Positions 1 to 9,185 of a stretch of DNA of 64,000 nucleotides are shown here, in pieces (the first letter of the stretch is position 1; each line of letters opens with the position of its first letter). The notes beneath the pieces are model-generated. The model saw only the letters and a list, made by a program, of their open reading frames with translations, ran no database searches and was not told the DNA's origin. This DNA comes from an uncultured Bacteroidota bacterium (lineage in GTDB: Bacteria; Bacteroidota; Bacteroidia; Chitinophagales; Chitinophagaceae): the NCBI GenBank assembly GCA_903858475.1, contig CAIOIZ010000011.1, positions 18,218-82,217 of the forward strand. Reading direction: 5' to 3'. Made by a program: the position numbers and the translations under genes.

Positions 1-867
1 AGCCACTGTTACATTCAAGGTCATGGTATTGGATAAATTCAAGGCCGTTCCAACTGTATAGGTGCCGTTTTGAGTAAACCCAGTACAAGAACCAGGTGCC
101 CCATTCAATGTATAGATTGCTGCACCGGAAGCAGGAGGAAGTACAGTAATACTAAATGTACAGGAGCTTGTAATATTGGAAGCAGTAGCATTAAATATTC
201 CTGCTACTAAAGGAAGTCCATTTGCAGACAGAGTAACAGCTTGAAGACCAGTTGTTGTAAAAACACCAGCAGCAGAGAATATCATTCCATTAACGCTTGC
301 AGCACCCATGGTATAAGTGCCTATTTGAGTAACATTTACTTGCAAGGTCACACTATTGGCTGCTGTCAATGCTACACCCTGAGTATAAGTGCCATTTACT
401 ACTGCACCAGAACAAGTACCTCCAAGCCCAGTATTTAATGTATACACTGCAGCAGTGGTGCCAGTACCCACTACAGTTACAGTAAATCGACAAGTACTAT
501 TGCCGTATCGAATGGTAAACATATCATTGCCGGCAACTAGTGGCTTGCCTTTCGCATACAACCTTACAATATTAGATCCTGTGCCAAGATTCCCTGCTTT
601 ATAAAAAGAATAACCATTTACAGTATCTGAACTAATTTGAAAAGAACCAGCAATCGTTGCAATCAATTCCACATCCACATAATTCACATTGGTGGCGAGG
701 GTAGTATCTGCTTTGAAAATTCCATTTACTATTATAGGGAGACAGTTGCCGTTAGCATCTTTCTTAAATGCACCCACAGAGCCTCCATCAAATTTTAACT
801 CTTTCTGACAGGAAAAAAAACCAGCAACCAACAAGATTCCAAATACCATTACTTTGAAAAACTTCAT
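1..867 (-). CDS. Repeat-containing surface lipoprotein, C-terminus cut by the left edge
   Basis: The frame opens at ATG 867 and stays open to base 1, giving 289 visible residues. The N-terminus is a lipoprotein signal (residues 1-20, lipobox ending FFSC, Cys20), so it is probably anchored to the outer membrane or cell surface. From about residue 45 it is a beta-rich, Gly/Thr/Asn-rich chain. A unit of about 105 residues recurs, with shared pieces such as VNGTYTQG / QNGTYTVG, VYTLN / IYTLN, LVAG and CRFTVTV / CTFSITV, each unit carrying two Cys. This resembles the Ig-like repeats of secreted Bacteroidota proteins. No family could be named, and a type IX sorting domain, if any, would lie off the window. 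It is transcribed away from lspA. Confidence 0.75.
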   Translation of the reverse strand, partial: MKFFKVMVFGILLVAGFFSCQKELKFDGGSVGAFKKDANGNCLPIIVNGIFKADTTLATNVNYVDVELIATIAGSFQISSDTVNGYSFYKAGNLGTGSNIVRLYAKGKPLVAGNDMFTIRYGNSTCRFTVTVVGTGTTAAVYTLNTGLGGTCSGAVVNGTYTQGVALTAANSVTLQVNVTQIGTYTMGAASVNGMIFSAAGVFTTTGLQAVTLSANGLPLVAGIFNATASNITSSCTFSITVLPPASGAAIYTLNGAPGSCTGFTQNGTYTVGTALNLSNTMTLNVTVA

Positions 868-899
868 AGCATGAAAATATTAGTTGAGAATAAAATTAA

Positions 900-1598
900 T
901 CAAGAAATTTGTACATCATCATTTACAACGGCACCCGTTTCCACTACAGGATGGTTTTCGTTTGTCTTGTGCTGCCTGAAGAATTTTTTTTGAAATACCA
1001 AGATGGTGATAACGCCAGTACTTATGGCAGCATCGGCAATATTGAATATAGGACGGAAAAACTCAAAATGTTCTCCCCCCCAAAATGGAAGCCACTTGGG
1101 GAATGTACCATGTATTACAGGAAAATAAAGCATGTCTACCACATTTCCATGAAGGAAGGAAGCATACCCTGTTTTTGAGTAATGTGCTAACCCCGTATAA
1201 AAATCATAATCCTTTAAGGCTTCATTATAAATCATTCCTTTGTCAAAAATCATCCCGTAAAAGGCAGAGTCTATTAAGTTTCCCAAAGCACCCGCATAGA
1301 TAAGCGCTGCACAAAAAATAAAGCCTTTGTGATATTTTTGGTTAATTAATCTGCCTAGGTACCAAGTGCCAAATATGACTGCAAAAAGCCTAAAGACGGT
1401 CAGCGCAATTTTACCAAAATTGCCTCCAAACTTCCATCCATAAGCCATCCCGGGATTTTCTACGAAATACAATTGAAAACCACTGCCGATAACATTTTGG
1501 TGTGTATTAAGTTCAAAATGCGTCTTAATGTAAATTTTTAAAGCTTGGTCTGCAATAACCAATAAGGCAATAATCATTGCCACATATCTCTTTTTCAT
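900..1598 (-). CDS. lspA: Lipoprotein signal peptidase (signal peptidase II)
   Basis: Inner-membrane aspartyl protease that removes signal peptides from diacylglyceryl-prolipoproteins. It has four hydrophobic segments and the family boxes ENPGMAYG, GALGNLID, GNVVDML and FNIADAAI. The last two carry the expected catalytic aspartates, about residues 155 and 189 of the 232-residue protein. The loop between the third box and the upstream segment is longer than in Proteobacteria, as is usual in Bacteroidota. The frame extends three codons further to a TTG at 1607, but ATG 1598 (MKKRYVAM) is the better start. It lies between the lipoprotein gene and murF-alr on the same strand. Confidence 0.93.
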   Translation of the reverse strand: MKKRYVAMIIALLVIADQALKIYIKTHFELNTHQNVIGSGFQLYFVENPGMAYGWKFGGNFGKIALTVFRLFAVIFGTWYLGRLINQKYHKGFIFCAALIYAGALGNLIDSAFYGMIFDKGMIYNEALKDYDFYTGLAHYSKTGYASFLHGNVVDMLYFPVIHGTFPKWLPFWGGEHFEFFRPIFNIADAAISTGVITILVFQKKFFRQHKTNENHPVVETGAVVNDDVQIS

Positions 1599-1703
1599 AT
1601 AGAACAAAGATAAGGGAGTTTTGGAGTTGGGAATACCTATTGGAGTGAGTACAGCTATTTTTTTAACATAAGAATAGAATCATTAAACCGCTTAAAAATA
1701 CCA

Positions 1704-4178
1704 TTATTCTTCATAGTACATACGATTTACTCGCTGAGAAATTCCGGTTAAAATTTCATAAGGAATGGTACCAGCCTTTTCAGCCAGATCAGTAACAGGT
1801 AAATCTGCCCCAAATACAATTACTTCATCACCTTCCTTTGCATCAATTCCAGTAATATTCAACATCGTCATATCCATGCAAACAGCCCCCATTACAGGTG
1901 CAAAATGTCCATTGACTAGCATAGCACCTTTTCCATTGCCTTGGTTTCTTGGGTATCCATCGGCATAACCAATTCTAACTGTAGCAATAGTGGTGTCCGT
2001 ATTAACCTTACCTGCTCTGTTATATCCTACTGTGTTTCCTGCTGTTACTTTTTTAATCTGTGCAATAGTTGTTTTTAAAGTACTCACATTTTTAAGCTTG
2101 GCTTGAAAATGAACAGCTGAATCAACACCATACAATCCAATTCCCAATCGAACCATATTGAATTGCAAATCTGGATGCCGGTGTACCGCTGACGTATTGG
2201 CAATATGTTGCAGAAATGGATATTTAAGCGCCTGCCTAAATACCGAACATGCATTTTTAAAATATTCGGCTTGCAATAATGTAAATGCATCATGCGAGGC
2301 ATTGTCGCTAGCTACTAAATGAGAAAAGACAGATTGAACTTTGAAATAAACTTGATTCGATAGTATGGTAGCCAGTGAATTAATATCATTCATTTCAAAA
2401 CCTAACCGCCGCATACCCGTATCTAATTTAATGTGCACTGGAAAATGCTGCAACCCCATTTCTCGTAAATAATTTTCAAATAACTGCAGTATGCTAAAGG
2501 AATACAATTCAGGTTCAAGTTGATATTGTACCAATAAATCAAAACTCTGGGGCTCGGTATTCATCACCATGATGGGCAAATGAATGCCTGCTTTGCGCAA
2601 CTCAACTCCTTCATCGGCATAAGCCACTGCCAAGTAATCTACTTTTAAAAACTGCAATAGGTTGGCAATCTCAAAACTACCACTACCATAACTAAAGGCT
2701 TTAACCATGGCCATTAACTTCACCCCCGGTTGTAACGCTTGTTGATATACTTTTAAATTATGTGATATTGCATGGAGATTAATTTCCAGTACGGTTTGAT
2801 GCAATTTCTGTTCTAGCAGATGACTAATTTGTTCAAATTCAAAAACCCTGGCCCCCTTTAATAAAACAGTCTCGTTGTAAAAAGGAATGCCAGAAAACTG
2901 TTGCCGCAATTCGCTGGTTGTACTGAAAAAACTCTTTTCCTTTATGCCAGAAAAGCAGGCTGCATAAGTAGTAATTTCATTGCCAACCCCAATGATTCTA
3001 TCCACCTTTTTTTGCAACAAAATACTGGCTACTTCCTGATACAATTGAAGGGAAGGCTTACCACTTTGTGGGATATCACTTAATATAACGGTACGCTTGG
3101 GATGTTGCTGTTGTTGCTGTAAAAAATCCAGTGCAATGGACAATGAAGTAATATCTGTACTATAACTATCATTAATCACCGAACAAGCATGATTGCCTTG
3201 TTTTAATTCCAATCGCATTGCAACCGGTTTTAAATGCCTAATCCTTTCTTCAATTACCAAGTAAGGAATACCCAAATACAACATGATTACCCAAACATGA
3301 ATAGCATTTTCGATAGATGCCTCATCAATAAATGGGATCACCATTCCAATATCCTCAGATTTGTAGCTTGCGCGAATAGACGAATTATTTCCCTCTGTTG
3401 AAACAGCATTAATATTCAATACCCCCCTCCCGTTTCTACTCCAGGTGAGCGCATCCATCGAAGGATACAGTGCTTGAACAGCAGCATGAACATCCAATTG
3501 ATCGGCACAATAAACTAAAGCAGAAGCGTTTGAAAAAAGTTTTAATTTTTCCTTTATTTTTTCGGCACGGTCGGCAAATCCCAATTGATGTGCTTCTCCA
3601 ATATTGGTAAGTATTCCGATACTTGGTTGAATAATTTCTTGCAAATGCTGCATTTCTCCAGCCTGAGAAATGCCGGCTTCAAATATCGCCAATTCATGTG
3701 TAGGACCCATCTGCCATACACTCAAAGGAACGCCTACTTGGGAATTATAACTTCTAGGACTTCTTATTATTTGAAAAGAAGGATTTAATAACTGATAAAG
3801 CCATTCTTTAACCACCGTTTTTCCATTACTACCAGTAATGCCAATTACAGGATAAAGAAACTGTTGTCGATGATGAGCTGCTAATTGTTGCAGGGCCTGC
3901 AATACATCTTTTACCTTTATGATATTGGCAGCAGTAGAAGGAAGCTCATTCAATGAAAAAGTTTCATCTACCACAAAATTGCAAACAGCTTGTTGCATCA
4001 AAGTTTCTATAAAACTATTTCCCGAACGATGCAAACCCGGTAGGGCAAAGAATAAAGTAAGATCGGGAAAAATCAATCGACGACTATCCGTGAGTAAATA
4101 CTCAACACGGGCATTGGCATCCTGTGTACAAACCATCTTGCCGGATACAATTTTTGCTATGTCGGAAATGGTATACAA
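1704..4178 (-). CDS. murF-alr: Bifunctional MurF ligase - alanine racemase fusion
   Basis: One 824-residue chain covers two steps of peptidoglycan precursor synthesis. Residues 1-455 are a Mur ligase (UDP-MurNAc-tripeptide:D-Ala-D-Ala ligase) with ATP loop GSNGKT at 116-121. Residues about 460-824 are a PLP-dependent alanine racemase with the lysine in MVKAFSYGSG (K493), VGYNRAG, the tyrosine box RIGYADGYPR and MDMTML. This fusion is known in Bacteroidota. It lets one protein make D-Ala and consume D-Ala-D-Ala. The start appears to be TTG at 4178: an in-frame stop lies nine codons upstream, with no ATG between, and the N-terminus (YTISDIAKIVSGK) is what the family needs. Confidence 0.93.
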   Translation of the reverse strand: MYTISDIAKIVSGKMVCTQDANARVEYLLTDSRRLIFPDLTLFFALPGLHRSGNSFIETLMQQAVCNFVVDETFSLNELPSTAANIIKVKDVLQALQQLAAHHRQQFLYPVIGITGSNGKTVVKEWLYQLLNPSFQIIRSPRSYNSQVGVPLSVWQMGPTHELAIFEAGISQAGEMQHLQEIIQPSIGILTNIGEAHQLGFADRAEKIKEKLKLFSNASALVYCADQLDVHAAVQALYPSMDALTWSRNGRGVLNINAVSTEGNNSSIRASYKSEDIGMVIPFIDEASIENAIHVWVIMLYLGIPYLVIEERIRHLKPVAMRLELKQGNHACSVINDSYSTDITSLSIALDFLQQQQQHPKRTVILSDIPQSGKPSLQLYQEVASILLQKKVDRIIGVGNEITTYAACFSGIKEKSFFSTTSELRQQFSGIPFYNETVLLKGARVFEFEQISHLLEQKLHQTVLEINLHAISHNLKVYQQALQPGVKLMAMVKAFSYGSGSFEIANLLQFLKVDYLAVAYADEGVELRKAGIHLPIMVMNTEPQSFDLLVQYQLEPELYSFSILQLFENYLREMGLQHFPVHIKLDTGMRRLGFEMNDINSLATILSNQVYFKVQSVFSHLVASDNASHDAFTLLQAEYFKNACSVFRQALKYPFLQHIANTSAVHRHPDLQFNMVRLGIGLYGVDSAVHFQAKLKNVSTLKTTIAQIKKVTAGNTVGYNRAGKVNTDTTIATVRIGYADGYPRNQGNGKGAMLVNGHFAPVMGAVCMDMTMLNITGIDAKEGDEVIVFGADLPVTDLAEKAGTIPYEILTGISQRVNRMYYEE

Positions 4179-4224
4179 AATGAATGATTTTAAGTATGAT
4201 GTCTATCCTACTATTAACAGCACT

Positions 4225-5184
4225 TTACAGTGGAATATCTTTTGGAACCCCTTTTCGTTTATGATAAATTGAATACACTATAGAGGCACTAATGCAAAAT
4301 ATAATGACCAATAGAGATATCCATACTGGAACGTGTATCCAGTATGCGACCAACATTTTAATACCAATGAAGACCAATACCACCGCAATACCTTGCTGTA
4401 AAAAATCAAATTTACTAGCTGCCCCACGCAATAAAAAAAACAAACTTCGAAGTCCTAAGACTGCAAATATATTGGAGGAGTAAATCAATAGTTTTTTAGA
4501 AGGGTCAGGAATGATAGAAAATACAGCAGGTATCGAATCCAAAGCAAATACAATATCTATTAAACCCAACATCACCACCACCATACTCAACTTAGTGAAA
4601 TAGGCTTTCCGATATTTATAAATGATAAATTTTCCATGTGGCTCTTCGTCTGTGGTACGCATGAATTTGCGCATAAATTTCATTGCCCAATTATCGGCTG
4701 GATTAAACTCCTCCTCCTCGCCCTGTATAAATAATTTTATCCCAGTGTACACTAGAAAAGCACCAAAAAGGTACATAATCCAGTCAAACCTAGCCACCAA
4801 TTCACTTCCTAAGGCAATAAAAATAATTCTGAATACAATGGCCATTAAAATTCCCAAAAGTAATACGCGGCCATAATTATTCTCCTTTATTTTGAAAAAA
4901 GCGAAGATGATAATAAAGACAAAAATATTATCAATAGAAAGACTCCATTCAAGCAAATAAGCCGATAGATAAGAGAGGGCATCTTGTTTGCCCTTGCCAT
5001 CTACATTCTCATATAATAAATAGCCGCAAAATGCAAAAGACAATAAGACCCAAAACAATGTTTGTATCATGGCCGTCTTTAAACTTACGACCGCATTTTT
5101 CTTACTCAGTAAACCCAAATCAAATACCAACGCAAGTACAATTACGCTGCTAAAAACAAGATAAATAAGTTTCGTAGTATCCAT
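4225..5184 (-). CDS. TerC/Alx-family integral membrane protein
   Basis: A 319-residue protein with about nine membrane segments. The TerC boxes are LEWSLSIDNIFVF near residue 70 and LDSIPAVFSI near residue 215, with acidic residues inside membrane helices. TerC/Alx proteins are linked to metal ion (Mn2+) export at the inner membrane and to metallation of exported proteins; the substrate here is inferred only. The frame continues upstream to 5244, overlapping gldG, but ATG 5184 (MDTTKLIYL) gives the normal family N-terminus and leaves 28 bp after the gldG stop. It sits downstream of gldG on the same strand. Confidence 0.88.
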   Translation of the reverse strand: MDTTKLIYLVFSSVIVLALVFDLGLLSKKNAVVSLKTAMIQTLFWVLLSFAFCGYLLYENVDGKGKQDALSYLSAYLLEWSLSIDNIFVFIIIFAFFKIKENNYGRVLLLGILMAIVFRIIFIALGSELVARFDWIMYLFGAFLVYTGIKLFIQGEEEEFNPADNWAMKFMRKFMRTTDEEPHGKFIIYKYRKAYFTKLSMVVVMLGLIDIVFALDSIPAVFSIIPDPSKKLLIYSSNIFAVLGLRSLFFLLRGAASKFDFLQQGIAVVLVFIGIKMLVAYWIHVPVWISLLVIIFCISASIVYSIYHKRKGVPKDIPL

Positions 5185-5212
5185 ATAATTATTTAACAAG
5201 ACGGCCTTATTA

Positions 5213-6946
5213 TTAAGCCACCGTGTATTTTCTTTTCCGAACAAATTGAAATAGGATAGCCAATAACATCACCAAAATTATAGGAATAGCTATATTGATT
5301 AATTGCCAAAATCCTTTTTGCGCATTTACTTTTTTTGTATCCAGCATACGCAAGCTATAATCCTTTGACTTCGCATCCGCAAGTCCGCTGGGATTAATTA
5401 AATAATCTAAACAGTTTTTCAGAAAATCTTTATTGGCAAACTGATAAGCATATTGCGTGCCAGCAGTATATCGATTGACCCCCATCGGCAAGGGGCCGTC
5501 TTTACCAACACTATTCAATACCATATCTCCATCGGCCACCACGATGATTTTATTATTGGCAAAACAATCCGGCTGAAACACGGTTCCGTATTGAGCCAAG
5601 GTATCGATCATGGCTTGTGAAAGCCGGTTGGAAAATAAAGATTGAAATTTTCCCTCTAACAAAACGGCTACGGGGATATTGGCTTTTTTAAATTTAGCAT
5701 CTTCCGGACTATTGACGTTTTCATTGCCACTGATCAAAGCGGGTGTTGCAATAGTTCTGGCATTGGGGGAAGAGCTGAGTAGGATAGTTTTTTTGATGCC
5801 CTCGGCTTCAACTGTATCAATTGAATTGACGAACTGACTAGAAACAAGTGAGAGATTTTTATTAATGACATGATTGGATTTGCTTTCAAATAACGGAAAA
5901 TAATTCCAATGCAAATATTCCATTTGATCGCTTCCATTGGTAACAAAAGGGAGAAAATCGCATTGCAAATCCATTACTAAATCACTATTAATTCTAACAC
6001 CATATTTAAAAAGCAGGTCATTGATTTCAAGATTGCGGTCATAAGCTACTACCTGGTTGCTCATGCTTTGAAGGCTATCCAATTCAGCTTCTAATTTGTC
6101 AACGAACATCAACAATTTTCCACCTCGCATTACAAATTGATCGATCTTTAATTTTTCTTCCTCAGTAAATGACTTGATAGGCTTTACAATCATCAATAAT
6201 TTAAAGGTATCCGCATTACAGAGTTGTTTGTTCAAATTGATGGTGCGTAAATCATAGTCTTTTAGCAATACATCCTGAGCCAAATCAAAAGACCTTGCAT
6301 CCCCAGGCTCCCCATTGCCAATAGAATAAGCAATCATGGGTCTTAGTGCTTGCGTTAATTTACTGATGGCATCTGCAAACTTGTATTCCAACAAGGCTTC
6401 AGCAGAATTAAGTTCACTATAAGTAATAGAACCTGTTACATTTTTATCAGTAATCCCTTTTTTCTCAAACAACAAAACGGGTATTTCATTTTCTTTATAG
6501 TGCACAATGGCTGCTGGAAATGCATATTGCTGTTGCTCACCTGATTTGATTTGAGCTTTAATATTGATGGGTGCTAGTCCCATTGCAATCAAAGTGTCGC
6601 CCCATGTGGTATTGGTGTTTGACACCAATTCGTCGGGACCAATAAAATTATATTGAATTTTATTGCCGGCTATTTCTTTAAACTCCTGCAATATTTCTGC
6701 TGCACTATTCGACAATTTTTTGAATCCGCTTGGAAAGGAACCTTTTAAAAAAACATCAATGCGAACAGGCGCATCCAGTTCGCCGATTAATTTTTTAGTA
6801 GCTGCAGAGAGGGTAAATCTTTTTTCGTTGGTGAAATCAATGCGCGTATGGAAGGTAGCAGCCAACCAGTTGATCAACAAAAGGAAAATAATAATGATAG
6901 GAAGCCAAAATTTTGTCAGCCAAATAGTATTTATTATTTTTTTCAT
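5213..6946 (-). CDS. gldG: Gliding-associated ABC transporter protein GldG
   Basis: 577 residues with one membrane segment at each end (about 13-33 and 545-567) and a large periplasmic part between, which is the GldG/ABC-type auxiliary layout (DUF4350/Gld_G-like). The N-terminus TRIDFTNEKRFTLS and the following DAPVRIDVFLKG are typical of GldG. In Flavobacterium GldG works with the permease GldF and the ATPase GldA and is needed for gliding. The gldF gene lies 33 bp upstream on the same strand; no gldA is visible in the window. A C-terminal basic tail (VRKRKYTVA) ends in the cytoplasm. Confidence 0.92.
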   Translation of the reverse strand: MKKIINTIWLTKFWLPIIIIFLLLINWLAATFHTRIDFTNEKRFTLSAATKKLIGELDAPVRIDVFLKGSFPSGFKKLSNSAAEILQEFKEIAGNKIQYNFIGPDELVSNTNTTWGDTLIAMGLAPINIKAQIKSGEQQQYAFPAAIVHYKENEIPVLLFEKKGITDKNVTGSITYSELNSAEALLEYKFADAISKLTQALRPMIAYSIGNGEPGDARSFDLAQDVLLKDYDLRTINLNKQLCNADTFKLLMIVKPIKSFTEEEKLKIDQFVMRGGKLLMFVDKLEAELDSLQSMSNQVVAYDRNLEINDLLFKYGVRINSDLVMDLQCDFLPFVTNGSDQMEYLHWNYFPLFESKSNHVINKNLSLVSSQFVNSIDTVEAEGIKKTILLSSSPNARTIATPALISGNENVNSPEDAKFKKANIPVAVLLEGKFQSLFSNRLSQAMIDTLAQYGTVFQPDCFANNKIIVVADGDMVLNSVGKDGPLPMGVNRYTAGTQYAYQFANKDFLKNCLDYLINPSGLADAKSKDYSLRMLDTKKVNAQKGFWQLINIAIPIILVMLLAILFQFVRKRKYTVA

Positions 6947-6979
6947 GTTTTACCGGGCAGTGAGCGCCTGCTTTTAAAA

Positions 6980-7702
6980 TTATTTTTTATGTAAATTTTT
7001 TACTGTCGATAGCAGAAAAAGGAAGATGATACTACAAAAATAAATCAAATCCCTACTATCTAATACCCCTCTGCTCATGCTTCGATAATGAAAATCAATA
7101 CCCAACATTTCAATGTAATAATCTGGCCCATTTTCAAAAATGGGAAGTTTACTAAGCGCATTAAATCCAAAATAAAGTAACAGGCAGGCAAAGACGCTGA
7201 TTAAGAAAGCCACTACTGCGTTGGCAGTAAAGCTACTACAACACAAACCAATAGCCGCAAATACAGCAGCCAAGAAAAATAAACCAATATAACTGCCAGC
7301 AATCCCTCCTGTATCAATACCGCCCTGTGTACTCAAGGTTTTGATAGTTAATACATATAATAAGGTGGGCAAAATCACTACCAGTAATACAATCAAGATG
7401 CTGGCATATTTTCCTATAACAATCTGCCAACTGCTCAAGGGGCGCGTTTTTAAAGTTTCAAAGCTGCCTGTCTTAAATTCATCCGACAAGGAGCGCATGG
7501 TAATTGCAGGAACTAAAAAAAGCAAAACCCAGGGAGCCAATTCAAAAAACTTATCTAAACTGGCATAGCCATATTCAAAAATACTGCTGTCACTTAATAC
7601 AAATAAAAAGAGACCGTTGACCAATAAAAAAAGGATTATGGCAATATAGCCAGTAAGGTTGCTGAAAAACTGTCCTAATTCTTTTTTACAAATACTCCAC
7701 AT
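6980..7702 (-). CDS. gldF: Gliding-associated ABC transporter permease GldF
   Basis: 240 residues, the normal GldF length, with six membrane segments of the ABC-2 permease type. It starts MWSICKKELGQFFSN and carries FLVPAITMRSLSDEF and TGSFETLKTRPLSSWQIV, the conserved cytoplasmic loop of this permease class that contacts the ATPase. It is the first gene of a gldF-gldG pair. The region upstream (7703-7989) shows no feature I can support. The cognate ATPase GldA must be encoded elsewhere. Confidence 0.92.
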   Translation of the reverse strand: MWSICKKELGQFFSNLTGYIAIILFLLVNGLFLFVLSDSSIFEYGYASLDKFFELAPWVLLFLVPAITMRSLSDEFKTGSFETLKTRPLSSWQIVIGKYASILIVLLVVILPTLLYVLTIKTLSTQGGIDTGGIAGSYIGLFFLAAVFAAIGLCCSSFTANAVVAFLISVFACLLLYFGFNALSKLPIFENGPDYYIEMLGIDFHYRSMSRGVLDSRDLIYFCSIIFLFLLSTVKNLHKK

Positions 7703-7989
7703 GTGATTGAAATTGCTGCAATTTACAATTTAGCCCCTAACTAATGTTTAGTAATATCATTTTAAGATAGATTTAATTCACTCAGGTCAATTCTAATAAC
7801 AAACCCTTGACTTTGATTATGCTTACTGCCTCGATTCCAAATAAAATATTTTTTTTCTGAGTTTTTATCTTATAGAAAATCATTTTTAATGTTGTTATTC
7901 ATTGATTTTCAATTTATATCATATTAGCATTATTAATATACTATTTATTCTACAGTCTCACTAGGCAGCACCAGGAATAAATTTTTAGA

Positions 7990-8212
7990 TTCAATGCAGC
8001 AAAAGGAGAAGCTGTATTGTCATTGAGTACGGACAGGTTGTTAAACAACTGACAACGCTATTAGTCCCTTACCATTAATATAGGATTTTAAGAAAGGGTT
8101 GATTATTTAAGGCTTCTTTGCGAAAGACAAAATTTGTTCAAAAGTTTAGCAAGCAATAAGTTGTTTACCCAAAACCAACTGCTCGAATCCCCCGGTTAAC
8201 GGGGGATTTTTT
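7990..8212 (+). ncRNA. Probable structured non-coding RNA, family not recognised
   Basis: No long frame covers 7703-8295. From 7990 on, the plus strand can form a row of hairpins. They are ATGCAGC/GCTGTAT (7994-8000 with 8011-8017; loop AAAAGGAGAA), CAG-TTGT/ACAACTG (8034-8051), CCCTT/AAGGG (8066-8070 with 8094-8098), TCTTT/AAAGA (8115-8127), and AGC..AGTTG/CAACT-GCT (8152-8163 with 8176-8183). The row ends in a 9-bp terminator at 8186-8212. This arrangement suggests a small RNA of about 220 nt rather than an mRNA leader. I checked for tRNA, tmRNA, SRP and RNase P signatures and did not find them. A 6S-like RNA is possible but untested. The 5' end is a guess; 7703-7989 shows nothing clear. 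Confidence 0.42.
8186..8212 (+). terminator. Rho-independent terminator
   Basis: Perfect 9-bp stem AATCCCCCG / CGGGGGATT (8186-8194 and 8200-8208) with a GTTAA loop, followed by a T-run to 8212. The T-run exists only on the plus strand, so it ends a plus-strand transcript from the gene-free region rather than gldF. Confidence 0.82.
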
Positions 8213-8295
8213 ATGGAATAGGGTTATCATTGAATCTTAGTGCTGACTACTCATTGATTAAATCTATAATTTTTACAATTAAACCAACCCCACAA

Positions 8296-8694
8296 ATGAA
8301 AAAATTGATAGTAATTGTATTAGCCTGCTTATTTCACATTGCAAGCATGGCTCAAACAACGAAGCCCAGTCCGCCACCTCCCTCACCAGTACCGCCTGCT
8401 CCTCCACAAGCACCTATTCCGCCCACTATTGAAGCAGTACAATTTACTCCACCCAAAATTGTAAAGGACACAAAAGAGCCAAAAGCACCAACGCCTGCAT
8501 TGAACAATAAAGGATATGCCATTAGTGTAAGTTCTTCTCTAGAAAAAACACAAGTAATTGTAAAAAAGAAATCTTTCAAAAGAATAATTCCCATTGAGGA
8601 ATGGCTTGCCAACGAAAAAGCCTATGAAAACAAATATGGCAAATTACCGCCTCCCCCACCCCCACCGCCTCCGCCACCTACAATGAATGATTAA
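8296..8694 (+). CDS. Small secreted proline-rich protein
   Basis: 132 residues. A clean signal peptide (residues 1-20, ending IASMAQ) is followed by a Pro-rich stretch (about 24-46), a short middle part with basic and acidic residues (KKKSFKRIIPIEEW), and a run of eleven prolines just before the C-terminus. It is probably exported to the periplasm or cell surface. Proline runs of this kind can bridge the envelope or bind other proteins, but no domain is recognised. The frame extends 22 codons upstream, yet ATG 8296 is placed directly before the signal peptide. It stands alone, 84 bp after a terminator and followed by another terminator. Confidence 0.7.
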   Translation: MKKLIVIVLACLFHIASMAQTTKPSPPPPSPVPPAPPQAPIPPTIEAVQFTPPKIVKDTKEPKAPTPALNNKGYAISVSSSLEKTQVIVKKKSFKRIIPIEEWLANEKAYENKYGKLPPPPPPPPPPPTMND

Positions 8695-8707
8695 TGGAAC
8701 GCATAAA

Positions 8708-8737
8708 AAAGACCGGATGCTCACGCGTCCGGTCTTT
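8708..8737. terminator. Bidirectional terminator between convergent genes
   Basis: Ten-bp perfect stem AAAGACCGGA / TCCGGTCTTT around the loop TGCTCACGCG. A-rich and T-rich flanks allow use from both sides, and it separates the proline-rich gene from iscA, which converge here. Confidence 0.85.
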
Positions 8738-8753
8738 CATTTATACAATCAAA

Positions 8754-9134
8754 TTAAACTGCAAAACTTTCGCCACATCCACAACTGCGACTTGCATTTG
8801 GGTTATTAAAATAAAATCCCTTTCCATTTAATCCATCACTGAATTCTAACTCCGTATTTACTAAATACAAAAAACTTTTTAAATCGGTAACAATCTTCAA
8901 CCCCTTGTCTTCAAAAACCTGATCCATGGGTTTTACTTCATTGTCAAAATCAAGTTTATAACTTAACCCGCTGCAACCACCTCCTACTACACCTACTCTT
9001 AAAAAATAAGAAGGATCAGTTCCAACACCTGCATCTTCCATCAGTTTAATTACCTTTTCTTTGGCTTTATCACTAATGAGAATAGTATTTGCAGCTTCGG
9101 TTTTATTTTCTACTAAGGTTGTTTCCAATTCCAT
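8754..9134 (-). CDS. iscA: A-type Fe-S cluster carrier (IscA/ErpA family)
   Basis: 126 residues of the HesB/IscA family, which carries Fe-S clusters from the scaffold to target apoproteins. The three ligand cysteines are present: Cys54 in GGGCSGLSY and Cys118/Cys120 in SCGCGESF at the C-terminus. An N-terminal extension of about 15 residues precedes the domain. It is the last gene of an iscS-iscU-iscA row on the minus strand, with 51 bp to iscU. IscA and ErpA cannot be told apart safely by sequence alone; the operon position favours IscA. Confidence 0.9.
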   Translation of the reverse strand: MELETTLVENKTEAANTILISDKAKEKVIKLMEDAGVGTDPSYFLRVGVVGGGCSGLSYKLDFDNEVKPMDQVFEDKGLKIVTDLKSFLYLVNTELEFSDGLNGKGFYFNNPNASRSCGCGESFAV

Positions 9135-9185
9135 TTATTATTATTTTTTCATCTAGCTAATTCAGAAAATTGAATAATGCAAAAA

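Noticed and set aside
8179..8212. GCTCGAATCCCCC resembles a tRNA T-arm
   Set aside because: No acceptor stem, anticodon arm or CCA can be made around it; the CCCCC pairs with GGGGG in a terminator.
8352..8612. Minus-strand Gly-rich frame
   Set aside because: Mirror of the proline codons in the plus-strand secreted protein.
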